In this document: piece after piece, positions 18,629-27,399 of the stretch
Position numbering within the stretch: the first letter of the stretch is position 1
How the letters are laid out: every line of letters starts with the position of its first letter
Source of the DNA: Cellvibrio sp.
Lineage (GTDB): Bacteria; Pseudomonadota; Gammaproteobacteria; Pseudomonadales; Cellvibrionaceae
NCBI GenBank assembly: GCA_016712405.1
Contig: JADJRD010000002.1
Span: forward strand, 176,001-240,000
Direction: 5' to 3'
DNA: 64,000 nt
Position numbers and translations under genes: made by a program
The notes under the pieces: generated by a model
What the model was told of the DNA's origin: nothing
Database searches by the model: none
Seen by the model: only the letters and a program-made list of their open reading frames with translations

Positions 18629-19033
18629 ATGAAAAAAATTCTGTCATTACTCCTTTTCCTCAGCCCTCAAATCTTCGCGGATATTGCCGTTGTTGTTCAC
18701 CCTGAACATCCGCAAGCTTTTGATAAGTCATCCATTACCCGATTGTACTTGGGCAAAGATAAAACCTATGCCAATAAGGAAATTGCGGTGTTAATTGCAC
18801 AAGTCGACACGTCGCCAGCAACTGCGGAATTTAATAGCAAAGTCTTGGAGAAAAATGCCAAGCAATTAAAATCACACTGGTCCCGTTTGGTGTTTACCGG
18901 GAAAGGCATACCGCCAAATGAAGTGTCCTCTGATGCAGAAGTGATAGAGGAAATTAAAAACAATGTGAATGCCATAGGCTATGTCAATCTGGCCGCTGTA
19001 ACGAAAGATGTGAAAGTGGTGGCGATTTTTTAA
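18629..19033 (+). CDS. Small PstS-like periplasmic substrate-binding domain protein
   Basis: 134 residues with a signal peptide (LLLFLSPQIFA|DIAVV). The mature part resembles half of a phosphate-type periplasmic binding protein: VVVHPEHPQAF, then SITRLYLGKDKTY near the N-terminus and GYVNLAAVTKDVKVV at the end. Such short proteins are usually annotated as phosphate ABC transporter substrate-binding proteins but lack ABC partners, as here. Its place after a hybrid kinase and a barrel suggests ligand capture or sensing. The start is the ATG at 18629 with GAGAGGGTGA before it. The stop overlaps the convergent ubiB by four bases. Confidence 0.75.
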   Translation: MKKILSLLLFLSPQIFADIAVVVHPEHPQAFDKSSITRLYLGKDKTYANKEIAVLIAQVDTSPATAEFNSKVLEKNAKQLKSHWSRLVFTGKGIPPNEVSSDAEVIEEIKNNVNAIGYVNLAAVTKDVKVVAIF

Positions 19034-20574
19034 AACCATTGAGTCATAAAAAAACCGGCGCCAAGACCGATTATCGCAACCAGAGCTAATTGCACCCATT
19101 GCAAACGTTGATCTTGTGTTGCTTGATTCACTTGCGCATCGCGTAGCAGTTGCAATTCATTTTTAATCGCGGGCAATTGTTGTAATCCATTAAAAATCAA
19201 TTGCGGTACTTGCGGAAATTTTTCCATCCATTCCGGTGCATAGCGTTTTAATTCTTTCCATAAACTTTTCGGATGAAAACGATTTTTTAACCAACGCTCT
19301 AAAAAAGGATGCGCGGTTTGCCAGAGATCCAGATCCGGATAAAGTTGTCGACCTAGCCCTTCAATATTGAGCAAAGTTTTTTGCAGCAGCACCAGCTGGG
19401 GTTGCACCTGCATATCAAAACGGCGCGCTGTTCTGAATAAACTCAATAAGACATTACCAAAAGAAATATCTTTTAAGGGCTTTTCAAAAATCGGTTCGCA
19501 GACGGTGCGTATTGCTGCTTCCAAATCACCTACTCGCACATGCGCTGGCACCCAGCCGGACTGCACATGCAGTTCTGCAACCAGACGATAATCACGGCGG
19601 AACATGGCCAATAAATTGCGCGCAAGATAATACTGGTCTTCTTTTGTTAGCGAGGCCACAATTGCCATATCCACTGCCATATATTGCGGGCTTTGCGGAT
19701 TTTCACGCGAGACAAAAATATTACCGGGATGCATATCCGCATGAAAAAAGTTGTGGTCGAAGACTTGAGTAAAAAATATTTCTACACCGCGTTCTGCCAA
19801 GAGCTTTAGATTGGTATTTTGTGCATTCAATTGTGTAAGGTCAGTCACGGGTATACCGTAGATTCTTTCCATCACCAATAGATTAGGGCGGGTAAAGGGC
19901 CAGATAATTTCTGGCACATATAACAAAGGTGAATTCAGAAAATTGCGGCGCAATTGCGAAGCGTTAGCGGCTTCGCGTTGTAAATCCAGCTCATCAAAAA
20001 TTGTGATGCGATAATCTTCAACTATTTCCACAGGCCGTAAACGCTTGCCATCCTGACTGAATTTTTCAATCAGTTTTGCTACTACCAATAATAATTGAAT
20101 ATCTTGTTCAATGATATTTTCAAGATTCGGTCGCACCAGTTTGATAATCACATCGCGACCATCCATCAATTTCGCTGCATGGACTTGCGCAATTGAGGCT
20201 GAAGCCAAAGGGTCCTTTTCATAATGTGAAAACACTGCTTCGATTTTTTCACCTAAAGATTTTTCCAACAACTCACGAAATTCGTCATTGCCAAAAGGCT
20301 TTACTTGATCTTGCAGATAATTTAATTCACTGACTATATCCGCCGGAATTAAATCCGGTCGTGTTGACAATAGCTGACCAAATTTAATAAATATCGGCCC
20401 CAAGTCCTCCAGCGCCCGGCGCAAAGCTTCACCGCGCGATAATTTTTTTCCAGGAATTAATTTCACCCAACAAAAAGCCAACCTGACACGCAAAGGCGTA
20501 TTCGCCGGAAATAATCTATCCAGACGATAACGGGCAAATACCCGAAGGATTTTTAATAAGCGGAAAAAAACCAT
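19030..20574 (-). CDS. ubiB: Ubiquinone biosynthesis regulatory kinase-like protein UbiB
   Basis: 514 residues of the ABC1/ADCK/UbiB atypical kinase family, required for aerobic ubiquinone synthesis. The KxGQ motif is seen as KFGQLLSTRPD, and the Ala-rich loop as ASASIAQVHAA. FFHADMHPGNIF is the catalytic-loop-like motif and VDMAIVASL replaces the usual metal-binding segment (DFG in kinases, usually DFG/DCG in UbiB), a variation worth checking. A C-terminal membrane segment (VQLALVAIIGLGAGFFM) anchors it to the inner membrane. It ends the ubiE-ubiJ-(membrane protein)-ubiB series. Confidence 0.93.
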   Translation of the reverse strand: MVFFRLLKILRVFARYRLDRLFPANTPLRVRLAFCWVKLIPGKKLSRGEALRRALEDLGPIFIKFGQLLSTRPDLIPADIVSELNYLQDQVKPFGNDEFRELLEKSLGEKIEAVFSHYEKDPLASASIAQVHAAKLMDGRDVIIKLVRPNLENIIEQDIQLLLVVAKLIEKFSQDGKRLRPVEIVEDYRITIFDELDLQREAANASQLRRNFLNSPLLYVPEIIWPFTRPNLLVMERIYGIPVTDLTQLNAQNTNLKLLAERGVEIFFTQVFDHNFFHADMHPGNIFVSRENPQSPQYMAVDMAIVASLTKEDQYYLARNLLAMFRRDYRLVAELHVQSGWVPAHVRVGDLEAAIRTVCEPIFEKPLKDISFGNVLLSLFRTARRFDMQVQPQLVLLQKTLLNIEGLGRQLYPDLDLWQTAHPFLERWLKNRFHPKSLWKELKRYAPEWMEKFPQVPQLIFNGLQQLPAIKNELQLLRDAQVNQATQDQRLQWVQLALVAIIGLGAGFFMTQWF

Positions 20575-20590
20575 TGTGTAAACTCTGTTG

Positions 20591-21019
20591 TTAGCTATTG
20601 TTTTTTAAAAGTCTAGCAAAATATATAATCATCAATAAGTAGAATGGAACAACTGAAAGCTCAACAAAATAAAAAGGCTTATTGAATATGGAATTAAAGT
20701 GAAAAACTTGAGAGACAAGAGCAAAAATACAAACAATATAAGCACGAAGTGTGTAACTATATCTTTTTCTAAATAGGAAATAAGCGGCCGCCACCACGCC
20801 GCAGGTTTCGCACAGATATAGAAGCAAGTTAAAAAATAATTTAATTGCGATGTCGTCTGGTGATTTAAATATTCCACTAAAAAATATAAATATTTTTAGG
20901 CCTGTAAAAAACAATCCAAGCAGTGCACCAAAATAGCTTAAAAAAGCTATCAATATATTGACTCTAACAATAGAATTTAAATCGGTAGATTTAGGTGTCG
21001 AGTAGATATTATCAGACAT
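20591..21019 (-). CDS. Small four-helix membrane protein inside the ubi operon, unknown function
   Basis: 142 residues with about four hydrophobic segments (around residues 15-45, 58-85, 90-115 and 118-137) and a polar N-terminus (MSDNIYSTPKSTD). No family is recognised. The ATG at 21019 has a good AGGAGAA site seven bases upstream; a longer open frame to 21097 has no such support. It is more AT-rich than its neighbours. It sits between ubiJ and ubiB, which are usually adjacent, so it looks like a later insertion. A role in quinone synthesis is possible but there is no evidence for one. Confidence 0.7.
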   Translation of the reverse strand: MSDNIYSTPKSTDLNSIVRVNILIAFLSYFGALLGLFFTGLKIFIFFSGIFKSPDDIAIKLFFNLLLYLCETCGVVAAAYFLFRKRYSYTLRAYIVCIFALVSQVFHFNSIFNKPFYFVELSVVPFYLLMIIYFARLLKNNS

Positions 21020-21044
21020 TAATTTTCTCCTGGGATTGCAAAAC

Positions 21045-21641
21045 CTACAAATTATTAAACCGCGCCCCCAATCTATCCACCGCCAATCGCAATTCATCTA
21101 CTTGTCGATAAAATTCTTTCAATTCAATTGTAGAGGGAATCGCTTGTAATTCTTCGGTGACGAATTCCGAGGCTAATCGTTGCGCAGTTTTTGCGCGATT
21201 TTGGGTCCAGTTTATTTTGCTGCGTAATGTTTGTGCCATTTGGTGGCCGATTAAATCGCCGAAAATTTGCGTGAGCATTTCTTCCCAATCTATATCCAGC
21301 TGTTGCACAATTTTTTGTAGATGCGCCAGAAATTGCAAATCGCCCATTACCGTCACGCCGGAATCCTTTAAGTTGTGTACGGGTGTTTGTGCAATTTGTG
21401 CGAGTGCAATCATTGAGCCGGAAAGTTGGGTGTCGACTTCGCCGTCCCATTGGCTCATCAAGCGAATGGATTTTTCCTGAATCAATACCGCAATTTTTAT
21501 TGCGGGAGCAGTGATTTGCAGCGAAAGAATTTTTCCCTCGCAAGCCGTTAAGGCATTTTGTGTTGCCGGATCGTATTGCAAACTTTTGTTGATGCATTTT
21601 TCTGCCGCGACGAGACCGGCGCTGGTGAGCATATTGATCAA
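21045..21641 (-). CDS. ubiJ: Ubiquinone biosynthesis accessory factor UbiJ (SCP2 domain)
   Basis: 198 residues with an N-terminal SCP2-like lipid-binding domain (hydrophobic, with LSGSMIALAQIA and GVTVMGDLQFLAHLQKI) and a helical C-terminus ending in a short coiled coil (YRQVDELRLAVDRLGARF). UbiJ holds ubiquinone intermediates in the Ubi complex. TTG at 21641 is chosen because AAGGA lies eight bases upstream and the codon overlaps the ubiE stop. The next in-frame ATG, at 21632, is 17 bases from that site. It sits directly after ubiE, as in other gammaproteobacteria. Confidence 0.88.
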   Translation of the reverse strand: MINMLTSAGLVAAEKCINKSLQYDPATQNALTACEGKILSLQITAPAIKIAVLIQEKSIRLMSQWDGEVDTQLSGSMIALAQIAQTPVHNLKDSGVTVMGDLQFLAHLQKIVQQLDIDWEEMLTQIFGDLIGHQMAQTLRSKINWTQNRAKTAQRLASEFVTEELQAIPSTIELKEFYRQVDELRLAVDRLGARFNNL

Positions 21642-22387
21642 GGTTTGATTCCTTTATGCAGTGCGACAATACCACCGGTCATATTATGAAATTCGCTATT
21701 TACAAAACCGGCGTTATCCATCATGGATTTTAAAGTTTCCTGATCAGGATGCATGCGAATTGATTCGGCGAGATAACGATAACTGTCGGCATCTTGCGTT
21801 ACCAGTTTTCCCATAAAGGGTAAAATTTTAAAGGAGTAAGTATCGTAAGCTTTGCTGAGTAGTTCATTTTGCGGTTTGGAAAATTCCAACACCAATAAGC
21901 GTCCGCCCGGTTTTAATACGCGCAACATGGAACGCAAGGCGAGATCTTTATCAGTGACATTCCGCAAACCAAAAGCAATAGTGATGCAATCAAAAGTGTT
22001 ATCGGTAAAAGGTAAAAATTGTGCGTCGCATTGTGCGTAAGATAAATTTCCGGCAACACCGCGATCAATTAATCTGTCGCGCCCGACATTGAGCATGGAT
22101 TCATTAATGTCCGCCAAAATCACTTGGCCGTTGGCGCCGACCAGTTTTGAAAATTGATAACTTAAATCGCCAGTACCACCGGCAATGTCCAACACTTTAT
22201 GACCGGGTCGTACCGCAGAAGCTTCAATCGTCAAACGTTTCCACAAACGATGAATCCCCGCCGACATCAAATCATTCATCACATCATATTTTGCCGCCAC
22301 CGAATGAAACACATCCGCAACACGCTTGGCTTTCTCTTCAACCGGAACCTGCTGGAATCCAAAATGGGTAGTTTTTTCTTCGTTCAT
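21638..22387 (-). CDS. ubiE: Ubiquinone/menaquinone C-methyltransferase UbiE
   Basis: 249 residues, close to the 251 of Escherichia coli UbiE. It is a SAM-dependent enzyme that methylates the benzoquinol (and menaquinol) ring. Motifs: FGFQQVPVEEKAKRVADVF at the N-terminus, VLDIAGGTGDLSYQF for SAM binding, and ITIAFGLRNVTD. It ends GGIVALHKGIKP. ATG at 22387 gives the family N-terminus and has AGG upstream; the open frame extends further but lacks conserved sequence. It is the first gene of the ubi series and is divergent from the small secreted protein at 22477. Confidence 0.95.
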   Translation of the reverse strand: MNEEKTTHFGFQQVPVEEKAKRVADVFHSVAAKYDVMNDLMSAGIHRLWKRLTIEASAVRPGHKVLDIAGGTGDLSYQFSKLVGANGQVILADINESMLNVGRDRLIDRGVAGNLSYAQCDAQFLPFTDNTFDCITIAFGLRNVTDKDLALRSMLRVLKPGGRLLVLEFSKPQNELLSKAYDTYSFKILPFMGKLVTQDADSYRYLAESIRMHPDQETLKSMMDNAGFVNSEFHNMTGGIVALHKGIKP

Positions 22388-22476
22388 AATCTGCCTGTTG
22401 GGGAATGACTGCGAAAACGGGATGGGCATTGTACAATGCGGCACCTCATACACCATAGGATATTGGTATCACGATT

Positions 22477-22992
22477 ATGCCTTCTCGCTGTTTGCTGAAA
22501 ATATTCTGTTTGTGTTTGCTCATGCTCCCTTTCGCTGCCACGCAAGCCAACGAAATCAAACCCTTCAAAACCGATGGCTGCTCCCTTTGGATGGACGGCC
22601 CACCTTTATACCCCAATCTCTGGCGTCACTGCTGTGTTGCACATGACTTGGCCTATTGGCAAGGCGGTACGAAAAAACAACGCACCATGTCTGACAACGC
22701 AATCCAAGCCTGTGTTCTTAAAGCGGCCGACAGCAAAGGCATGGCGAATTACATGCACGGCATGATCCGCTGGGGCGGCAGCCCTTACTGGATGAACTAC
22801 TACCGTTGGGGCTATGGTTGGGACTATTGGGAGGGTTTCATACACCCCCGCGGCTATAAAACCCCAAGCATAAAAGAACAAATCAAGATTAACGAACTGA
22901 TGCCGGCCGCAATCAAAGTCATAGAAGAAGATGCAAAAATGTATCCGCCGACAAAGGTGATGGAAAAGTTGACTGAGACGTTGAAGAAATAA
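22477..22992 (+). CDS. Small secreted protein with phospholipase A2-like CCxxHD motif
   Basis: 171 residues with a signal peptide (cleavage expected near residue 24, after TQA). The mature protein has DGCSLWMDGPP and then WRHCCVAHDLAYWQGG, in which Cys52-Cys53 and His56-Asp57 form the CCxxHD pattern of secreted phospholipase A2 catalytic helices. An aromatic-rich stretch (YWMNYYRWGYGWDYW) follows and could bind lipid or the membrane. The calcium loop of classical enzymes (YGCYCGxGG) is not seen. The gene is alone and divergent from ubiE, with no clear ribosome-binding site. Phospholipase activity is a guess based on the motif. Confidence 0.7.
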   Translation: MPSRCLLKIFCLCLLMLPFAATQANEIKPFKTDGCSLWMDGPPLYPNLWRHCCVAHDLAYWQGGTKKQRTMSDNAIQACVLKAADSKGMANYMHGMIRWGGSPYWMNYYRWGYGWDYWEGFIHPRGYKTPSIKEQIKINELMPAAIKVIEEDAKMYPPTKVMEKLTETLKK

Positions 22993-23073
22993 ATTATATG
23001 GATATTGGGTGAATTGTGATTTTCGGTAGACGCACCGGTTAAATTAAAAAAATGAAAGAGAGTTTTGATAAAT

Positions 23074-23093
23074 AATCCCTGCTATCGCAGGGA
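23074..23093 (-). terminator. Hairpin after manD, possible terminator
   Basis: TCCCTGC / GCAGGGA with a four-base loop sits about 35 bp past the manD stop. On the minus strand it is followed by TTATTTATC, which is T-rich but interrupted, so termination may be weak. Confidence 0.45.
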
Positions 23094-23126
23094 CAATTAA
23101 ATTTTCACACAGCAGGATTTATAAAA

Positions 23127-24335
23127 TCACCAATGCCACAGCGTTCCGTCTTCTAAACGATTTACTGGTAAGCACGCGCGTTTGTAGGGATATTTTGCGG
23201 CGAGTTTTTCATCTATATCCACACCGTGACCAATTTTTTCGCCGGGTGTGAAATAACCATCATTGAATTCATAAGCGCGAGTAAATACTTCTTCCATTTG
23301 TGGGCTGTGTGCCATGTGTTCTTGAATACCGAAATTCGGAACCCAGTAATCAAAATGCAGTGCAGCGCCCATGCACACGGGGGATAAATCGGTTGCACCG
23401 TGAAAACCGGTACGCACGTTGTACAGGCTTGCGAAATCAGCAATTCGGCGCAATTGTGTAATCCCACCTGCATGAACAATGGTTGTGCGGATGTAATCAA
23501 TCATTTGATTTTGAATTAATTCGCGGCAATCGTGAATCGAATTAAATACTTCACCCACAGCCAAAGGTGTGGTGGTGTGCTGGCGAATTAATTTGAATGA
23601 TTCTTGATTTTCGGCGGGAACCGGATCTTCCATCCAAAATAGGCGATAGGGCTCCAGATCTTTACCAACACGTGCAGCTTCGATGGGTGTCAATCTATGA
23701 TGAACGTCGTGTAGCAGGTGAATGTCGTAACCGAATTCTTTACGCACGGCATCAAACACTTCAGGAATAAATTTCATGTATTTTTCTGAAGACCAACTTT
23801 CTTCCATTGGTAAATCAGAATCAGCGGGTTCATAAGCTTTGTTGCTTTTGGCTATGCCATACATCTTGGCGATGCCGGGAACTCCGCATTGAATACGCAC
23901 GGCTTTGTAGCCTTTTTCTTTAGCTTTGCGCACGGCATCCAAGGTGGAATCCAGATCTTTACCGTTTGCGTGTGAATAAACCAAAATCCGGTCACGACTT
24001 CTGCCACCAAGTAATTGATAGAGCGGCATGTTGGCAAGTTTGGCTTTGATATCCCAAAGTGCCACATCAATACCGGCAATGGCGGTCATACCAATCGGAC
24101 CGCGACGCCAATAGACACCGCGATAAAAATATTGCCAGATATCTTCTATTTGTTGTGGATCACGACCAATCAACATTGGCAGCAAATAATCTTCCAGATA
24201 GGAAACCACTGATTTTTCCCGGCCATTGAGCGTTGCATCTCCGATTCCATAAATACCCTGATCCGTCATAATCTTTACGGTAACAAAGTTTCTTCCTGGG
24301 CAGGTAACAATGACCTTGGCATCAACAATTTTCAT
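23127..24335 (-). CDS. manD: D-mannonate dehydratase ManD (enolase superfamily)
   Basis: 402 residues. It dehydrates D-mannonate to 2-keto-3-deoxygluconate in hexuronate breakdown. Metal ligands fall at Asp210 (LLHDVHH), Glu236 (WMEDPVP) and Glu262 (AVGEVFN), with His212 and Tyr159 as the catalytic pair; these numbers equal those of characterised ManD enzymes. The C-terminus ends in GTLWHW. It follows the GH115 gene by 27 bp, so glucuronate freed from xylan is the likely source of its substrate. The isomerase and reductase needed between glucuronate and mannonate are not in this window. Some ManD-family proteins have low activity and serve other acid sugars. Confidence 0.9.
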   Translation of the reverse strand: MKIVDAKVIVTCPGRNFVTVKIMTDQGIYGIGDATLNGREKSVVSYLEDYLLPMLIGRDPQQIEDIWQYFYRGVYWRRGPIGMTAIAGIDVALWDIKAKLANMPLYQLLGGRSRDRILVYSHANGKDLDSTLDAVRKAKEKGYKAVRIQCGVPGIAKMYGIAKSNKAYEPADSDLPMEESWSSEKYMKFIPEVFDAVRKEFGYDIHLLHDVHHRLTPIEAARVGKDLEPYRLFWMEDPVPAENQESFKLIRQHTTTPLAVGEVFNSIHDCRELIQNQMIDYIRTTIVHAGGITQLRRIADFASLYNVRTGFHGATDLSPVCMGAALHFDYWVPNFGIQEHMAHSPQMEEVFTRAYEFNDGYFTPGEKIGHGVDIDEKLAAKYPYKRACLPVNRLEDGTLWHW

Positions 24336-24362
24336 GCAACTCTCTCTTATGTCTCATTACTT

Positions 24363-27239
24363 TCAATAACGTTTGGATTCTTCTGGCCCTAAATAACTCG
24401 GTTGTAAACCTCCGGTGTTAATCAAGATTTTTTGCAGGCTGACACCCGCATCCAGACTATAAATTCGCAACTTGTGTTTGCCGGCTTGAGTCACTTGATG
24501 TTGTGTGACACTGCGGCGAACATCACTGCGGGCGGTTTCTTCCCAAGTTGGGGCAGACATATCGTTTGTCAGCTCAACCACTTGTGGTTTTTCGTCATCC
24601 AGCGCAACGGCATAACGCAAACCCTGTTTGGGCAAGAAGGGCCAGCTGGGGGCAAATAAACCTTCTATGTCCACTTTTCCAGTGGAAAACAGATACACAT
24701 CATATTCCAAATAGGCTGCATCTATTGGCGACTCAAAATGCCAATCACCAATGGGGTAAACCGACATGGACGACAATGTGCGGCCATGTTCTGGAATGCT
24801 TTCCCAGTTCAGCTTTCCGCTAGCCTGTTTACGCTGGTAGTGCTCGGCTTCTATGCTGATATAGCCATCACTCTCAACAAAACCCTTTAATTCTGATTTT
24901 TTGTAATCAGGATTAACAATATTGACGGTGACACCTGCGCCCCACCAGCTGGCACTGCCAGTAATTTGGATCTTGCCGCTAGACGAGCCTTTGGGTGCTT
25001 TAGCCCAATCAATTGATACCTTGATTGGCGTAACTCTATCAACTTGTATACTAGTGTTGCTTAGTATAATCCAAGGTGCACTGGCTTTGGCAGTAGCTGT
25101 GAAACTTTCTTTACCTTTATTGAATATTTCCAGGGTTCTTTCTTGTTTTCCGAATGGATCAAAACGGGGCAAGGCATAGACGGCTGGAACTGGAAAGCTA
25201 TCCGCCATGCCCTCAAATGCAATACCCATCTCGGCAGCAGCAGCGGGTTCGTAATGATGCGTTACTGGCTGCGTATCAGCAGATGGGTTATTCCAATAGA
25301 CATAACCAATATGGGGTTGATCCATAAAGTGATTCCATTTGCCATTATTCAATGCGTGATATTCCGCTTCGAGCGCTGCATCTTGCGCAAATAAATCGCG
25401 AACTTTATCGGCATAAACATTGGTAGTTGAGCGCATTTGTTTTGCGTAAAGATGATTCTTGGCTTGTGCGTCGTACATTTCAGTAATCGTGGCGCTGGCT
25501 TTTGTCGGGAACAACACTAATTGATAAAACGCATCGCGTTGCTCGGCGGGAAGTTTGCTATAAAGCGTTTCTGCTTTTTCAGCCAGATTTTTTATTTTAT
25601 TTGTTACACGATTGGATTCATCGTAATGAATTTGGCTGTAAATGTTAGCTTCTTGTAATTCCGGTTTGCGATTTAAATTATGACGAGTATAACCGGTCAT
25701 AATCTCCGCGATTTCTTTCGCGTGCTGCGCACCAAATTCACGTGTTGCCCAAAGCGTCGAAAATTCCGGAATGCGTTCTTTCGGCCAAGCTTCAGGGTTC
25801 CATGCCATATTCAAGAAAAATTCGATGGGGTATTCCATCGGTTTTAAATCGCCCACATTGACGATCCAAATTTTGTTGGCCTCCATCTCATAAGCCAAAT
25901 GCATTTGTTCCCAAATTTTTGCGATAGAGATTGTATTAATCCAACGATAAGAACGTGGCCCACCGACATAATCAAAGTGATAATAAACACCTGCGCCACC
26001 CACACGTTTACGTTCTTCCGGTGAAGGTAATCGACGAATGTTGCCCCAGTTGTCATCACACCAGAGCAAAATCACATCATCAGGTACGCGCATGCCGCGC
26101 TCATAAAAACCTTGTACTTCTTTGTAGAGCGCCCAAACCTGCGGTACCTGCGTGACTTTATCTTCACCAAAAACTTTAGCAAGAATTTCCCGCTGATCTT
26201 TTACAATGCGTTCCAGCAGTCCAATATTTTCACCTTCACTCATCGGCTCATCTTGTTGCCCGCGCATACCCATAGTGTAAAGGCTTTCATAATTTCTATT
26301 GCGCTTGGCGCCATCCATCCAAAAATTATACAAATTCTCGGGGTTTTTTGAATATTCCCATACACCTTTACCGTGCCGATTCCATTCTTTATCGGCGCGC
26401 ATCATGGGTTCATGGTGTGATGTGCCCATCACAATGCCGTATTCATCGGCGAGAATCATATTTTGAATATCGTCGTCAGCAAATGCGTTATTCCACATGG
26501 CTGGCCACAAATAATTGGCTTTTAAGCGCAATAACAGTTCGAATACTTTTTCGTAAAACTGATGATTGTAACCGCCGTATTTTTCAGTCACCCAATTCGT
26601 TAATGCGGGCGCTTCATCGTTGAGAAAAATACCGCGATATTTCACTTTAGGAATTTCGCTAACAAAGGTTTTATTGTCGATATAAATAGCACTTTTTTTC
26701 TTGACAGGTACATCCGCCCACCAATACCAGGGCGACACACCCATTTGTTCGCTTAAACTGTATATGCCGTAAGTGGTGCCACGTTTATTGGCCCCGATAA
26801 TCACCAAGGCTTTTTTAATGTTGGGAAAGGGATTGTCAACAACATCAACTTGAAATGCATCCCATTGATTTTGAATCTTGTCGATATTGATTTTTTTGTC
26901 TGCAATTAATTTGTTAATTAATGGGCTGTTGCCAATGGTGCCAATGATGATGGCAGTATTATTAATTTCATCTATTTTGGTTTTCAGTTCTGGTTTTTTA
27001 CCCGATACATTTTCAATGTCGATTCGCAAATTTTCAGCCGCACGTTTAACGCCGGGCAGTTCACCATCATCTAGAAAAATATGGCTGATATTTTTTTCGT
27101 TCACTACAATAAAATTACCGCTAGCCGATTTGCTCAGCCAGGTTTTTTCACCTAGCGCCAAGCTTAAGGGTGATATAAAAAAAAGAACCAATATCAAGTG
27201 GAGTTGATAAAAACGAAAACGGAATTTTCTGTGTTGCAT
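24363..27239 (-). CDS. GH115 xylan alpha-1,2-glucuronidase
   Basis: 958 residues with a signal peptide (ending LSLALG or nearby). The large N-terminal and central part matches glycoside hydrolase family 115, with blocks such as YRGIFLNDEAPALTNW, KANYLWPAMWNNAF and MGTSHHEPMMR. The C-terminal ~200 residues look like the GH115 C-terminal domain (ending GLQPSYLGPEESK). The family removes (4-O-methyl-)glucuronic acid from xylan, including from internal xylose units. GAGG is five bases before the ATG at 27239. It is followed closely by manD on the same strand. Location in the periplasm or outside the cell is inferred from the signal peptide. Confidence 0.92.
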   Translation of the reverse strand: MQHRKFRFRFYQLHLILVLFFISPLSLALGEKTWLSKSASGNFIVVNEKNISHIFLDDGELPGVKRAAENLRIDIENVSGKKPELKTKIDEINNTAIIIGTIGNSPLINKLIADKKINIDKIQNQWDAFQVDVVDNPFPNIKKALVIIGANKRGTTYGIYSLSEQMGVSPWYWWADVPVKKKSAIYIDNKTFVSEIPKVKYRGIFLNDEAPALTNWVTEKYGGYNHQFYEKVFELLLRLKANYLWPAMWNNAFADDDIQNMILADEYGIVMGTSHHEPMMRADKEWNRHGKGVWEYSKNPENLYNFWMDGAKRNRNYESLYTMGMRGQQDEPMSEGENIGLLERIVKDQREILAKVFGEDKVTQVPQVWALYKEVQGFYERGMRVPDDVILLWCDDNWGNIRRLPSPEERKRVGGAGVYYHFDYVGGPRSYRWINTISIAKIWEQMHLAYEMEANKIWIVNVGDLKPMEYPIEFFLNMAWNPEAWPKERIPEFSTLWATREFGAQHAKEIAEIMTGYTRHNLNRKPELQEANIYSQIHYDESNRVTNKIKNLAEKAETLYSKLPAEQRDAFYQLVLFPTKASATITEMYDAQAKNHLYAKQMRSTTNVYADKVRDLFAQDAALEAEYHALNNGKWNHFMDQPHIGYVYWNNPSADTQPVTHHYEPAAAAEMGIAFEGMADSFPVPAVYALPRFDPFGKQERTLEIFNKGKESFTATAKASAPWIILSNTSIQVDRVTPIKVSIDWAKAPKGSSSGKIQITGSASWWGAGVTVNIVNPDYKKSELKGFVESDGYISIEAEHYQRKQASGKLNWESIPEHGRTLSSMSVYPIGDWHFESPIDAAYLEYDVYLFSTGKVDIEGLFAPSWPFLPKQGLRYAVALDDEKPQVVELTNDMSAPTWEETARSDVRRSVTQHQVTQAGKHKLRIYSLDAGVSLQKILINTGGLQPSYLGPEESKRY

Positions 27240-27314
27240 ATGGGCCTCGAATCATCTGAGAGGTGCGAAATTTTATTTGAGAGTATCGACGAACTCTCCA
27301 TGCTTTCCGGGCTT

Positions 27315-27340
27315 GTCATCCCTGCGAAGGCAGGAATGAC
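27315..27340. repeat. Short palindrome GTCATCCCTGC-GAAG-GCAGGAATGAC
   Basis: An imperfect 11-bp inverted repeat with a GAAG loop lies between the GH43 and GH115 genes. The same GTCATTCCTGC-type palindrome is common as a dispersed intergenic repeat in proteobacteria. It could act as an RNA stem within the GH43-GH115 transcript. Only one full copy is seen in this window. Confidence 0.6.
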
Positions 27341-27399
27341 TATGCATGGTCGAATTAACATCTATTCGGCAATACACTCTTATAAAATATCGACTGAAA

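Noticed and set aside
21124..21675. 183-residue open frame overlapping ubiJ on the same strand
   Set aside because: It is a frame-shifted shadow of ubiJ with basic low-complexity content and no supporting signals.
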